From contig NZ_JPHF01000007.1 in the NCBI RefSeq assembly GCF_000814325.1, positions 1 to 64,000 of the forward strand: a stretch of DNA of 64,000 bases. The letters are read 5' to 3'. Under the pieces are notes generated by a model that made no database searches, had not been told where the DNA came from, and saw only the letters and a program-made list of their open reading frames with translations. Each line of letters begins with the position of its first letter. Positions within the stretch are counted from its first letter, which is position 1. Source of the stretch: Flavihumibacter sp. ZG627. GTDB lineage: Bacteria > Bacteroidota > Bacteroidia > Chitinophagales > Chitinophagaceae. The translations under genes and the position numbers were made by a program. This document shows positions 26,252-36,715 of the stretch, piece after piece.

Positions 26252-27021
26252 CAGGCCATTTCTTTATCAAGGAACATATGAAAAGTGTCGCCTCTTAATC
26301 CAACCCGCATTGCTTCAAGGGAAAGCATTTCTGCAGGGGCGATATTACCCAGATTAACATTGGCGCCAATCAGTTCAATGAAGTAAAGTTGCTGGGCTTT
26401 CTGGGGCGCTTCCCAGATGATCTTTTCTTCGGGTATCTGTGTAAGGATCTCCTGCACCAGACCTTCCCTAACTTCCCCGCTTCCGCGATAGATACCAACA
26501 TTACCAGCCTCCCGGGCTTCAGCAATAACATAGGTAGAACCCGCATCCAGCTCAGCTCGCATAAGTTCAATCCATTTATAGGGAGGGATGATATGTGCTG
26601 CATCCTTACTTCCTACCTCACTTAATACGGTACCATGCTTGGTTAGTTTTTCAATATATCCGCATTTCTCGGCATGCGGGATGGTTATGGAACCATCACT
26701 CACTTCCATATAGCTGATGCCATAATCTTTACAAACACTTATATAATCATCAAACTGGTTTCTTATCAGGAATGCCTCAAACAATGTACCGCCAAAATAA
26801 ACAGGCATATCATAAGAACGGTAAATTTCCAGCTTTTCGCGGAGGTTGGGAGTAACATAAGAAGTTCCAAAACCAAGCTTCACTATATCAACATGAGGAT
26901 ATGCAATACTCATGAAATTCTTACTTTCTTCAATACTCAGGCCCTTATCCATTACCATTGTAATCCCTTTCATTCGCGGCTTGGCAACACGTTCAGGGAT
27001 CTGCGTTAAATTGAAATTCAT
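26251..27021 (-). CDS. Phosphosulfolactate synthase (ComA) family protein
   Basis: The 256-residue TIM-barrel protein resembles archaeal ComA, which adds sulfite to phosphoenolpyruvate to make (2R)-phospho-3-sulfolactate, the first step of coenzyme M synthesis. Sections: MVMDKGLSIEE, VDIVKLGFGTSYV, PVYFGGTLFEAFL, YMEVSDGSITIP and EAREAGNVGIYRGSGE. The Lys in VKLGFGT and the Arg of EAREAG match the family's conserved positions. This organism does not make coenzyme M, so the product probably feeds sulfolactate or sulfonolipid chemistry. It is coupled to aroE. Confidence 0.8.
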   Translation of the reverse strand: MNFNLTQIPERVAKPRMKGITMVMDKGLSIEESKNFMSIAYPHVDIVKLGFGTSYVTPNLREKLEIYRSYDMPVYFGGTLFEAFLIRNQFDDYISVCKDYGISYMEVSDGSITIPHAEKCGYIEKLTKHGTVLSEVGSKDAAHIIPPYKWIELMRAELDAGSTYVIAEAREAGNVGIYRGSGEVREGLVQEILTQIPEEKIIWEAPQKAQQLYFIELIGANVNLGNIAPAEMLSLEAMRVGLRGDTFHMFLDKEMA

Positions 27022-27071
27022 TTGCTTTTGTTTAAGGAATTGCCGCGCAAAAATAGGAAACGGGACGCATA

Positions 27072-28493
27072 TTACGGACGGCTACCTTTCCTATTCCTGG
27101 CAATTACATCAACAACAAGCTGATTTTGCAATACAGAGGGATGAAGTGCAACAAATTCTTTCAGCTGTTTAGGTGCTTTCTGAATGGCTCTTTCCAGGTA
27201 TATCAGCGCTTCCCTTGATTTGCCGAGGGCAAACAATATTGCACTTTTATAGTATATAAAAAGGGGCTTGCCTTCAGTATGCTGGAGGGCTGCATCTGCC
27301 TGTTCAAGGGCCTCCTCCATAAAAGAGCCTTTGTATAAACAACGTATAAGCGCTTCCCAGCCTGTGGTGCTCTTTGGCCTTGCCCTCACAACATTGGAAA
27401 AATAAAATATGGCATCGCGGGTTTCACCCAGCTGGATCTTGCATTCGCCCATGGCGAGGTTGAATTCGGGTACCGATTTTTGGATCTGCATAGCCGTTTC
27501 AAGCTGTTTAACAGCCTGTGCCCAGAGCTCTTCATTAATATAGGTGCAACCGATCTTATAATAAAGCCTGGCATCATCCGGATTGAGGTGCACCGCTTTC
27601 CTGTAGTAGAACCTGGCCTGGCCATAATTCTTTATGCGGTCATAACAGTGACCAATAGCTTCATAGATTACATCTTCAGGGCGACTAAGCTCAAGCACTT
27701 TTTCCAACACTTCAATAGCCTCCCGGAATTTACGCATGCGGATAAATGCATCTCCCATGTTCCGATAGGCATAATCAAATTTTTCGTCAATGGTGATGGC
27801 AAATTTATAGGCATCGATTGCCTTCTCATATAGTTTAAGTCCCTGGTAAGCGGCGGCAAGGTTAAACCAGGCAAGTTCATTATAAGGCAGCTCTTCGAGG
27901 ATCTTCTGGTGCAGGCGAATGCTCTCCTCATTTCTGCCGGTGAAATCAGTCCAGAAACAGATCTTGTACAAGGCCTCTTCGTTTGCAGGTTCCTGTTCCA
28001 GGATAAGCTTTAGGCAATCAAATATCTTATCGAACTGCTCGTAGTCATCATAAACATCCGCCAGTTCGAAAAGTAGTTCGATCCGCTCCTCCCCTTCAAA
28101 ATAATTCAGGGCATTCTCCAGTAATTCAACGGCCTTGTCCTGTTGGTCGAGCGCCAGGTAAGCATCGGTGCGCAGAATAAATAGATTGATGTCTGTACTG
28201 TCGAGGAGCTCAGCGAGGTCTAAAATGGAAAGAGCATCCTGGTATTTGCGGGATGCTATCAGTATATCTGCTTTTCGGATCAATAAGGTGGAAGAATAAG
28301 GAAACTGCTCAACTGCCATTTCACTGGCTTCAAGCGCCTGTGCCAGGTCTTCGGCCTGGTCAAAGTGATTAATTATCTTTTCATAGGCTTCCTCATCCAG
28401 AAAGGAGTAAGAACGGCCGGATTTCCTGTCGTTATACTGCCTGAGCAACTCCTCAATATCCTCTTTATCCTGGCGAAAGGGGTATTCTTTCAT
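27072..28493 (-). CDS. Tetratricopeptide-repeat protein
   Basis: The 473-residue protein is a string of about ten or more TPR units from residue 40 to 440 (for example AWFNLAAAYQGLKLYEKAIDAYKFA and AYRNMGDAFIRMRKFREAIEVLEK). There is no signal peptide or membrane segment, so it is cytoplasmic. TPR arrays mediate protein contacts; no enzymatic domain is present. It lies just upstream of the ComA-aroE pair, same strand. Confidence 0.9.
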   Translation of the reverse strand: MKEYPFRQDKEDIEELLRQYNDRKSGRSYSFLDEEAYEKIINHFDQAEDLAQALEASEMAVEQFPYSSTLLIRKADILIASRKYQDALSILDLAELLDSTDINLFILRTDAYLALDQQDKAVELLENALNYFEGEERIELLFELADVYDDYEQFDKIFDCLKLILEQEPANEEALYKICFWTDFTGRNEESIRLHQKILEELPYNELAWFNLAAAYQGLKLYEKAIDAYKFAITIDEKFDYAYRNMGDAFIRMRKFREAIEVLEKVLELSRPEDVIYEAIGHCYDRIKNYGQARFYYRKAVHLNPDDARLYYKIGCTYINEELWAQAVKQLETAMQIQKSVPEFNLAMGECKIQLGETRDAIFYFSNVVRARPKSTTGWEALIRCLYKGSFMEEALEQADAALQHTEGKPLFIYYKSAILFALGKSREALIYLERAIQKAPKQLKEFVALHPSVLQNQLVVDVIARNRKGSRP

Positions 28494-28624
28494 TTACTAT
28501 AGGTTATCCTAATATAGGCTATTCAAAAAAAACATCCAATTAATTGTAACTTTTTTTATCACCATCCGTTAAATACATATTAAAGTTTGTGATAAACGGT
28601 TTCGGAATTAGCAAATATTTTTAT

Positions 28625-28632
28625 TATTTTTG
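28625..28632 (+). promoter_or_regulatory. TAnnTTTG box 5 bases before the start codon
   Basis: TATTTTTG ends five bases before the ATG at 28638. If it is used, the transcript is nearly leaderless. No matching TTG lies at the ideal distance. Confidence 0.4.
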
Positions 28633-28637
28633 TCACG

Positions 28638-29021
28638 ATGTTAAGAAATCTCCATACAAGAATTGCCCGACATAGCTTAAAGCTGTTTGTGGCAACAGCT
28701 TTCCTGGGGTTCGCCTGCTTTGCTTTCGCAAGTATGGGTGGGGAGAAAAAGAACCGCAAAGGCTCAAACCTCACTGCAGATTTCGTTCCTATCAAGACCA
28801 GCTCAGGATTTACGCTTAAAGCCGGTCCGTCTTACAAGGGGAGCATGATCTTCAAACAGGAAAAATCAGCCAGTCACCTTACTTTTAATACCCTCATCAC
28901 CTACCAGAAGGGTAATACCACCTATATCATGCCCTATAATCACCGGGTAACTATCAGCAAAGCAGGGGCTACACAGGACAATCTCCAGTTACTTCGCCTG
29001 AAGGTGAAACTCAATAAGTGA
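28638..29021 (+). CDS. Small secreted hypothetical protein
   Basis: The 127-residue product has an N-terminal basic stretch and a signal peptide (about 15-32, LFVATAFLGFACFAFA), then a basic, Gly/Ser/Lys-rich mature part with KTSSGFTLKAGPSYKGS. No known domain recognised. It is convergent with the gene at 29026-29682, with only 4 bases between the stops and no terminator. Confidence 0.6.
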   Translation: MLRNLHTRIARHSLKLFVATAFLGFACFAFASMGGEKKNRKGSNLTADFVPIKTSSGFTLKAGPSYKGSMIFKQEKSASHLTFNTLITYQKGNTTYIMPYNHRVTISKAGATQDNLQLLRLKVKLNK

Positions 29022-29025
29022 TCGA

Positions 29026-29682
29026 TTAATTTTTTCTTCCTTTTTTACTTTCCTCGTAGGTCATTTCCCTATAACCAGCTTTTGGTATATCGAACTTTGA
29101 TACCGGAACGGGATTCAGTGATACTTGTGATACTACATACCTGATATTCAGCTTTCCCTGGGTAAGTTCATATTCAAGCGGTAATCCCTTTAAATTTGTG
29201 AACTGGCTGTTGTAATCATTATTTTCGGGAATGATATCTTCTGTATAATAGACTACAAAAGAGCTGCCATCCTTCATTTCAGCAACTGCCTTTTTACAAA
29301 GGTAGCCTGCCAGCATCTTGGTTTCGGAGCTTGGCGTGAAACGAATCCCTTCATATTTCCGGTTCTTATCTTTCCAATCATCTGCAGTCATCCGGATCAG
29401 CACTTTTTGTCCCCCTACTTCCTGCAAAACAACCCCTGCGCCTGTGCGTGAGTCATGTATTGTGGTGAACTTTGCAAGTGCGCTTACCATCTCCGACCTG
29501 CTGTGGTGGCCTTTGAGGTAAACCGTGGTGGTTGCGCCGTCAAAAGCATCAGCCAGCCGGGGCTCAACACTGCCGGTGGTAATGACGGCATCGTAGATGA
29601 TAGTTAAGTCAGCAGTTTTTTTCTGAGCTTCGGAAGCCAGCGCTGTAAAAAACAGGGAGCTGACTATTAATAATTTTTTCAT
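29026..29682 (-). CDS. GLPGLI/DUF4412-like periplasmic protein
   Basis: The 218-residue protein has a Sec signal (MKKLLIVSSLFFTALASEAQ). The mature part (DLTIIYDAVITTG, YLKGHHSRSEM, KMLAGYLCKKAVAEMKDG, GLPLEYELTQG) matches the group of Bacteroidota proteins that include a G-LPLE-type motif. It is a soluble envelope protein of unknown function. It lies upstream of yidC on the same strand only in the sense that yidC starts 2 kb away; the two are not overlapping. Confidence 0.68.
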   Translation of the reverse strand: MKKLLIVSSLFFTALASEAQKKTADLTIIYDAVITTGSVEPRLADAFDGATTTVYLKGHHSRSEMVSALAKFTTIHDSRTGAGVVLQEVGGQKVLIRMTADDWKDKNRKYEGIRFTPSSETKMLAGYLCKKAVAEMKDGSSFVVYYTEDIIPENNDYNSQFTNLKGLPLEYELTQGKLNIRYVVSQVSLNPVPVSKFDIPKAGYREMTYEESKKGRKN

Positions 29683-29756
29683 GGTCGATCTTACGGTATC
29701 AGACGATTTTTAAACCTTTCAGGTTGTCTAAAATAAGAAAGCCCATCGAAATTGAC

Positions 29757-31601
29757 CTACTTTCCTTTTTTCTGCATGTTCTGCACCCGCTTCTGGGAAT
29801 TCTGCACTTCCTCCATTTTCTCCTGCCATTTCGATTTGGTCTTGGGTTTAAGGCGGTTTTGTGCGAGCTGGGCAACTATCTGGTCATGATTGATGATGTA
29901 TTTCTGAATAATGAACTGTAATACCAGCGTAATTACGTTTGATACCGTATAGTACCAGGTAAGCGCTGAAGGCAACCTGTTAAAAAAGAATAACATTACA
30001 ACCGGAAAGATATACGGCATGTATTTGAGCATCGGATTGTTCTGGTCCGGCGTCATATTCATGTTGTATAATGATATCAGGAAGCTGGTTATAACAGCCA
30101 GTAAAGTGAACAAGCTGATATGATCTCCAAATCCAAGTGGAATAGAAAAAGGTAACCGGGCTATTACATCATACGTTGAAAGATCTTCGGCCCAGAGAAA
30201 ACGTTCACCCCTAAGCGCCACATTAGCATTAAAGAAACTATAGAGCGCAAAAAAGATCGGGATCTGTAATAATGCAGGAATACATCCGCCCAATGGATTC
30301 ACGCCGGCCTCCCTGAAAAGCTTCATCTGCTCCATTCCGAATGTTTGCTGGTCGTCACCATGTTTTGCTTTCAACGCATCTATCTCCGGCCTGAGCGCTT
30401 TCATCTTTGCACCGCTGAGATAACTGGAGTAAACAAGCGGGGAAGTGATCAGACGAATAAATAATGTGAGTAACGCAATCACTATTCCAAAGCTGCCGAT
30501 GAATTTCTTAATGAAATCAAATACCGGCATTACCACAAACTGGTTGATTGGTCGCACAAATGCATAGAAACCCTGGCCCAGGTTAACGATCTTATCCATA
30601 TCATCAACACCTACATTCCGAAGGATCTTATAATCATTGGGACCAAAATAGAATTGCAGGGGGATCACGGCAGTATTATCACCAGTCAGTTTTTTCTGGA
30701 AACTTGCTTTGGCAGCAACAATAAGGCTGGTGGTGTCTTCACCCGCACTGGTCCAATCAACCTGTGCAGCATCAAACTTGTCTTTAGCAATAAGTGTGGT
30801 ATTGAAAAACTGCTGCTTTATACTTGCCCAATGTACAGGCTTTTCGAATTTCTCCTGGTCGCTTGAAAACAGATTGAAGTAATCATACTCACCATCTTCC
30901 ATTATCACCAACTGAGATTGCTGCCTCTCGTACTTCACATCTTTTTCCTGCTGGTGTGCATCAACCACCCAGTTCAGGTTCAGTTGCTGTTGTGTGAGCA
31001 AGCTGTTAACGCCATTCAGGCGAATGGTATAATCAACGAGATAACTTCCCTGTTTCAACGCATACTCATGAACGATAGTTTCACCATTATTACCGGTCAC
31101 TTCATAACTGATCGTCTGGTTACCGGAAGGATCTTTCTTAATGTCTTTTAGCTGGAAAAACAGTTCTCCTGCCTGGGCAGTCTGGTTAGGACCAATATTA
31201 ACTGCATAACTTATATTATCGCTGCCATCATGAATCAGGGTAACCTGGCTGCTATCGGATCTTTTGTATTTTTTCAGCTTCACCTGAACAGGCTGGGCGC
31301 CTTTGTTGGTAAAGCGAATGGCTAATACATCATTCTCAAGGTCCTGGAATGATTCTGCCGCGGCTGCTGCTCGTGCCCATCCGGTTGCTGTTGAATCAAT
31401 TGTTGCTACCGCATTTACGATGTCAGTTATTACCGGGGCAGTTTTCTTTCTTGCTAATTCTATCTTTGCTACCGAATCTTCGTACTGCTGCTTCTTGACC
31501 TGCAGCTCCTGGCTGTTTTTGGAAGAAATGAAGAGATAAACAAAAAGTAGGACTCCCATCAACACAAAACCAATGATCGTATTTCTATCCATGCTCTGCA
31601 T
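29757..31601 (-). CDS. yidC: Membrane protein insertase YidC
   Basis: The 614-residue protein inserts and folds inner-membrane proteins. It has an N-terminal helix (NTIIGFVLMGVLLFVYLFI), a large periplasmic beta domain (about 60-370) and the 60KD_IMP core near 380-590 with the loop KMKALRPEIDALKAKHGDDQ and the C1 loop NPLGGCIPALLQIPIFFALY. The C-terminal tail is Lys/Gln-rich. Two ATG codons are possible (31601 and 31592). It follows pyrG on the same strand but has its own promoter-like box. Confidence 0.96.
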   Translation of the reverse strand: MQSMDRNTIIGFVLMGVLLFVYLFISSKNSQELQVKKQQYEDSVAKIELARKKTAPVITDIVNAVATIDSTATGWARAAAAAESFQDLENDVLAIRFTNKGAQPVQVKLKKYKRSDSSQVTLIHDGSDNISYAVNIGPNQTAQAGELFFQLKDIKKDPSGNQTISYEVTGNNGETIVHEYALKQGSYLVDYTIRLNGVNSLLTQQQLNLNWVVDAHQQEKDVKYERQQSQLVIMEDGEYDYFNLFSSDQEKFEKPVHWASIKQQFFNTTLIAKDKFDAAQVDWTSAGEDTTSLIVAAKASFQKKLTGDNTAVIPLQFYFGPNDYKILRNVGVDDMDKIVNLGQGFYAFVRPINQFVVMPVFDFIKKFIGSFGIVIALLTLFIRLITSPLVYSSYLSGAKMKALRPEIDALKAKHGDDQQTFGMEQMKLFREAGVNPLGGCIPALLQIPIFFALYSFFNANVALRGERFLWAEDLSTYDVIARLPFSIPLGFGDHISLFTLLAVITSFLISLYNMNMTPDQNNPMLKYMPYIFPVVMLFFFNRLPSALTWYYTVSNVITLVLQFIIQKYIINHDQIVAQLAQNRLKPKTKSKWQEKMEEVQNSQKRVQNMQKKGK

Positions 31602-31621
31602 GTAGTATGTTTTTTGACGTG

Positions 31622-31629
31622 CAAAGATA
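31622..31629 (-). promoter_or_regulatory. Candidate -7 element for yidC
   Basis: The minus strand reads TATCTTTG, 20 bases before the yidC start. No TTG is found 19 nt upstream. Confidence 0.45.
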
Positions 31630-31659
31630 GGGTAATAAAGACCCTCGCGGGCCTTTTAT

Positions 31660-33351
<1,692 letters not shown>

Positions 33352-33451
33352 TTAGGTTATTGCTGACATCCTTGTTTTAATGTTGAACCGCTTCTCCAGT
33401 CTGAATACTGACCTTGCGGAAAAATGGAATATGTATATCCGGGAGGTCATG

Positions 33452-33481
33452 CAAAGATACAGTATTCCCCATTCCACCCAA
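33452..33481 (-). promoter_or_regulatory. Consensus promoter of pyrG
   Basis: On the minus strand TTG (33481-33479), exactly 19 nt and TATCTTTG (33459-33452). The leader of about 140 nt before the pyrG ATG is long enough to hold a regulatory element, but I cannot define one. Confidence 0.7.
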
Positions 33482-33587
33482 GTTGGGAATTGCCTTGTGG
33501 AAAAAAACTGTATAGCCGATCAGCATATTCACTGGCAATAATTGAACAAGAAGGCCACTGGATTGTAATCTTAAAAAGTTTACTCAT

Positions 33588-34424
33588 ATGAAAAAAATCG
33601 TTCTTTTTGTTGCCGGCTTTTTATTCATAAAGGCTGCCAGTGCCCAGGAACCAGTTTCCTGCTGTGCGGCAATGGCAACAGAATCATTTGCACAGAATGC
33701 CTCCAGCAAATCATTCCGTATGAGCCATGATGAGCCCCTTCCCTTTAAATACCAGTCTGATGCGGGCAAAGACATCAATTATGCTACACCCGATGGTAAA
33801 ACAGCACATGCCTGGGAGGTTAGATCAGCAACACCAACTAAGAATTACCTTTTCGTGGTTCATGAATGGTGGGGACTTAACGACTATATCAAACAGGAAG
33901 CAGAAAAACTTGGCCGCGACCTTGGAATAAATGTGATAGCCCTTGATCTGTATGACAATGTGGTTGCCTCCAACAGGGAGGATGCAGCTAAAACGATGCA
34001 GTCGGTAAAGTCAGAAAGGGCTGAAGCCATCATAAGAGGTGCTTATAAATATGCAGGCGATGATGCCCGGGTATTTACCATCGGATGGTGCTTTGGCGGC
34101 GGATGGAGCCTGCAGGCAACATTACTGGGTGGCAAGCAGGCAGCCGGGGGAATAATGTATTATGGCCAGCCTGAAAAGGATGTTGAAAAACTCAAAACGC
34201 TGAATGCAGATATCCTGGGCTTCTTCGCCAACCAGGACCAATGGCCGAGTCCACAGGTGGTGGATGAATTCGCTGAAAACATGAATAAAGCCGGCAAGAA
34301 GCTTTTGCTAAACCGCTATGACGCTACCCACGCATTTGCGAATCCGAGTAATCCCAACTTCAATAAGGAAGCAACCGAAGACGCTTACAAGAAAGTACTG
34401 GCCTTTATCCGTGAAAGAAGTTGA
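33588..34424 (+). CDS. Secreted dienelactone hydrolase family protein
   Basis: The 278-residue alpha/beta hydrolase has a Sec signal (MKKIVLFVAGFLFIKAASAQ). Catalytic triad candidates are Cys168 (GWCFGG), Asp217 (ANQDQW) and His248 (DATHAF). The Cys nucleophile and the section HEWWGLNDYIKQEAEKL are typical of the dienelactone hydrolase family, which opens lactone or ester bonds. The cysteine pair just after the signal (SCC) is unusual. It stands alone and has a terminator. Confidence 0.88.
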   Translation: MKKIVLFVAGFLFIKAASAQEPVSCCAAMATESFAQNASSKSFRMSHDEPLPFKYQSDAGKDINYATPDGKTAHAWEVRSATPTKNYLFVVHEWWGLNDYIKQEAEKLGRDLGINVIALDLYDNVVASNREDAAKTMQSVKSERAEAIIRGAYKYAGDDARVFTIGWCFGGGWSLQATLLGGKQAAGGIMYYGQPEKDVEKLKTLNADILGFFANQDQWPSPQVVDEFAENMNKAGKKLLLNRYDATHAFANPSNPNFNKEATEDAYKKVLAFIRERS

Positions 34425-34452
34425 GCTAAAATATAAATACTCCCTTAAATAC

Positions 34453-34482
34453 AATAGGCACCCGGTTTCCCGGATGCCTATT
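34453..34482 (+). terminator. Terminator of the dienelactone hydrolase gene
   Basis: Stem 34453-34465 with 34470-34482 (13 bp, one mismatch), 4-nt loop and a following T-run. Confidence 0.75.
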
Positions 34483-34515
34483 TTCCTTTTGGTGATTATT
34501 GCTAATTATATAATC

Positions 34516-34680
34516 CTAATTTACAGATGCCTGGATGATAGGTGTTGCTTTGATCAGACCAGTATGATTTCTCTTTAAAAGGATGTCTTTGATCTTTTCG
34601 CTGCCTCCCTTATTGGCATGCATAGCCACGATGGCTATAATCTCTAATAGTAAAATCCAACTGCTAATATTCTTTTTCAT
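34516..34680 (-). CDS. Small hypothetical protein, 54 residues
   Basis: A short frame starts at ATG 34680 (MKKNISSWILLLEIIAIVAM...) and ends at TAG 34516. It has a hydrophobic N-terminal stretch (about 7-20), like a short membrane anchor or uncleaved signal, and then a basic tail (KIKDILLKRN). A weak promoter-like pair lies upstream (TTTTTG, 20 nt, TAATTTG, about 34723-34753). It would explain most of the 420-base gap between the hydrolase gene and proC. Whether it is translated is uncertain. Confidence 0.4.
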   Translation of the reverse strand: MKKNISSWILLLEIIAIVAMHANKGGSEKIKDILLKRNHTGLIKATPIIQASVN

Positions 34681-34844
34681 ATCTGTAGTTCAATGGTGGT
34701 AAGTCCAACGCGGTGCAAATTACCTCAATTAGGCCTAGCCGCAAAAACTGCCTGTCGGATTTACCATATTAGATTAACGATCTACCCATTAATATATTAT
34801 TAATAACGTTTTTTCTCATGTATTATGCGGTAGATGCATAAAAA

Positions 34845-35639
34845 TTATCCCTTTTGTATCTTATCATAGCTGGCGGCTATCCCCTTAATGAGTGATGAAC
34901 TGAACCCCTGGTGTTCCATTTCATTAAGTCCCGCTATAGTACAGCCCTTGGGAGTAGTCACCTTATCGATCTCCTGCTCCGGATGGGTACCTTTCTGTAA
35001 TAATAGTTCCGCCGCTCCTTTCACTGTTTGGGCAGCAATGAGGCTGGCAGTTGCCGCATCAAAGCCTATTTCGATTCCCCCCTGTATATTGGCCCGGATA
35101 TACCGCATTGCATAGGCCGTGCCACAGGCACCCAGCACCGTTGCCGCATCCATAAGCTTTTCATCAATGATGGCAACCCGTCCCAGCTGGTTAAACAATG
35201 CCATCACCCATTCCACCTGGGCCGCATCCGCGCGGGTATAACCCACACAGGTCATGCTTTCCCGAATGGCTATAGCCGTATTGGGCATCGCCCTGAATAT
35301 GGCAGTTTCGCCATTGAGCTCCTTTGCCAATTCTGCTATGGTCACCCCAGTTACCACCGAAATGAGCATTTTTTCCTTTCCGGTCACCCCGGCAATTTCA
35401 CGAACAACCTCCGCAGCCTGGAATGGCTTAACGGCAAGCAGAATTACATCGGCCTGCTGCGCCGCCTCCACATTATTATTCGTTACATGTATGCCTTTCT
35501 GCTGTAAAGGCTGTAAAAGAGCAATATTTCTACGGGTTACAGTAATGTTGCCGGCATCTGTGAATCCACCGGCCAATAAGCCTTCCGCTATTGATATACC
35601 AAGATTTCCGCCACCAATAATGGCAATTTTTTTACTCAT
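34845..35639 (-). CDS. proC: Pyrroline-5-carboxylate reductase
   Basis: The 264-residue enzyme makes proline from pyrroline-5-carboxylate with NAD(P)H. The start at MSKKIAIIGGGNLGISIAEG is chosen: the frame extends upstream but through a terminator hairpin. The C-terminal catalytic part holds GCGTAYAMRYI (usually GSGPAY) and the KVTTPKGCTIAGL section. The change of GSGPAY to GACGTAY is a small oddity. Confidence 0.93.
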   Translation of the reverse strand: MSKKIAIIGGGNLGISIAEGLLAGGFTDAGNITVTRRNIALLQPLQQKGIHVTNNNVEAAQQADVILLAVKPFQAAEVVREIAGVTGKEKMLISVVTGVTIAELAKELNGETAIFRAMPNTAIAIRESMTCVGYTRADAAQVEWVMALFNQLGRVAIIDEKLMDAATVLGACGTAYAMRYIRANIQGGIEIGFDAATASLIAAQTVKGAAELLLQKGTHPEQEIDKVTTPKGCTIAGLNEMEHQGFSSSLIKGIAASYDKIQKG

Positions 35640-35659
35640 CTCACATAGGTTTAAAAAAA

Positions 35660-35686
35660 TGCCATCACTCTTTCGGAGTGATGGCA
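35660..35686 (-). terminator. Terminator of hldD
   Basis: Stem 35660-35670 with 35676-35686, loop TTTCG, followed on the minus strand by seven T. It lies 25 bases after the hldD stop and separates it from proC. Confidence 0.8.
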
Positions 35687-35711
35687 GCAATCATATTGTA
35701 AATATAATGAT

Positions 35712-36692
35712 TTAAAAGTACTTACCCGGAACAAGGTAATTTCTCACATAATCCTCCACCCCCTCTTCAAGAGAATAGAAGTTTTCGGAATAACCTTCCG
35801 CCCTGAGTTTCTGCATGTTTGCTTCGGTGAAATACTGATACTTATCACGGATGTCTTCCGGCATATCAATAAATTCAATTACCGGCTCACGGTCAATTCC
35901 CCTGAAACTTGCCTTAACGAGGTCCTCAAATGCGCGCGCTTTGCCGGTTCCCAGGTTGTACAATCCTGATTTGGGCTGGTTCTCCATCAGCCACACACAA
36001 ACCTTCAGCACATCCATCACGTAAACAAAATCACGGAGCTGCTGACCATCTTTAAAATCGGGGCGGTGGGAGCGAAACAGCTTCACCTTCCCGGTTTCCC
36101 GGATCTGGTTGAAGGAATGCCAGATCACACTTGCCATCCTTCCTTTATGATATTCATTCGGGCCATACACATTGAAGAATTTTAGTCCCGCCCAAAAAGG
36201 GGGATGACATTCCTCATGCATTACCCATTTATCAAATTCATTCTTTGAAACGCCATAAGGGTTCAGCGGCTGCAAATTGAAAACAAGCTCATGACTGTCG
36301 TCGTATCCAAGTTCACCCCCGCCGTAGGTGGCAGCAGATGAGGCATATACCAGTGGGATATTATGGATGGTGCAGTAGTTCCAGATCTTCTGGGAATACT
36401 CCACATTCAGTTCCTGGTGGATGGAATAATTGAATTCGGTGGTGTCGGTTCTTGCTCCTATATGAAATACAAAATCGATCCTGGGTTTGTGCTCATTCAG
36501 CCATTCGAAGAAATGGTCCCGGGGGATTTTCTCAAGGAATGATTTCCCTTCGGTATTGGGGGCCTTGTCATCCCTGCTGAAATCATCCACCAGCAAAAGA
36601 TTATTGAATCCTTTCTGGTTAAGATAACCAACCAGGCAACTACCTATAAAACCCGCGGCACCGGTTATGACAATAACAGAATCTGTATTCAT
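35712..36692 (-). CDS. hldD: ADP-L-glycero-D-manno-heptose 6-epimerase
   Basis: The 326-residue short-chain dehydrogenase-type epimerase makes the L-glycero form of ADP-heptose for the LPS core. NAD loop TGAAGFIGS (11-19), FSRDD, active YGVSKNEFDKWV (Tyr and Lys) and the substrate part FFNVYGPNEYHKGRMAS are typical. Length matches E. coli HldD (310) closely. It implies a heptose-containing LPS core in this organism. No other LPS gene is adjacent, apart from a glycosyltransferase 2 kb away. Confidence 0.93.
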   Translation of the reverse strand: MNTDSVIVITGAAGFIGSCLVGYLNQKGFNNLLLVDDFSRDDKAPNTEGKSFLEKIPRDHFFEWLNEHKPRIDFVFHIGARTDTTEFNYSIHQELNVEYSQKIWNYCTIHNIPLVYASSAATYGGGELGYDDSHELVFNLQPLNPYGVSKNEFDKWVMHEECHPPFWAGLKFFNVYGPNEYHKGRMASVIWHSFNQIRETGKVKLFRSHRPDFKDGQQLRDFVYVMDVLKVCVWLMENQPKSGLYNLGTGKARAFEDLVKASFRGIDREPVIEFIDMPEDIRDKYQYFTEANMQKLRAEGYSENFYSLEEGVEDYVRNYLVPGKYF

Positions 36693-36715
36693 ATATGAGG
36701 CAGTTTACGCCATTA

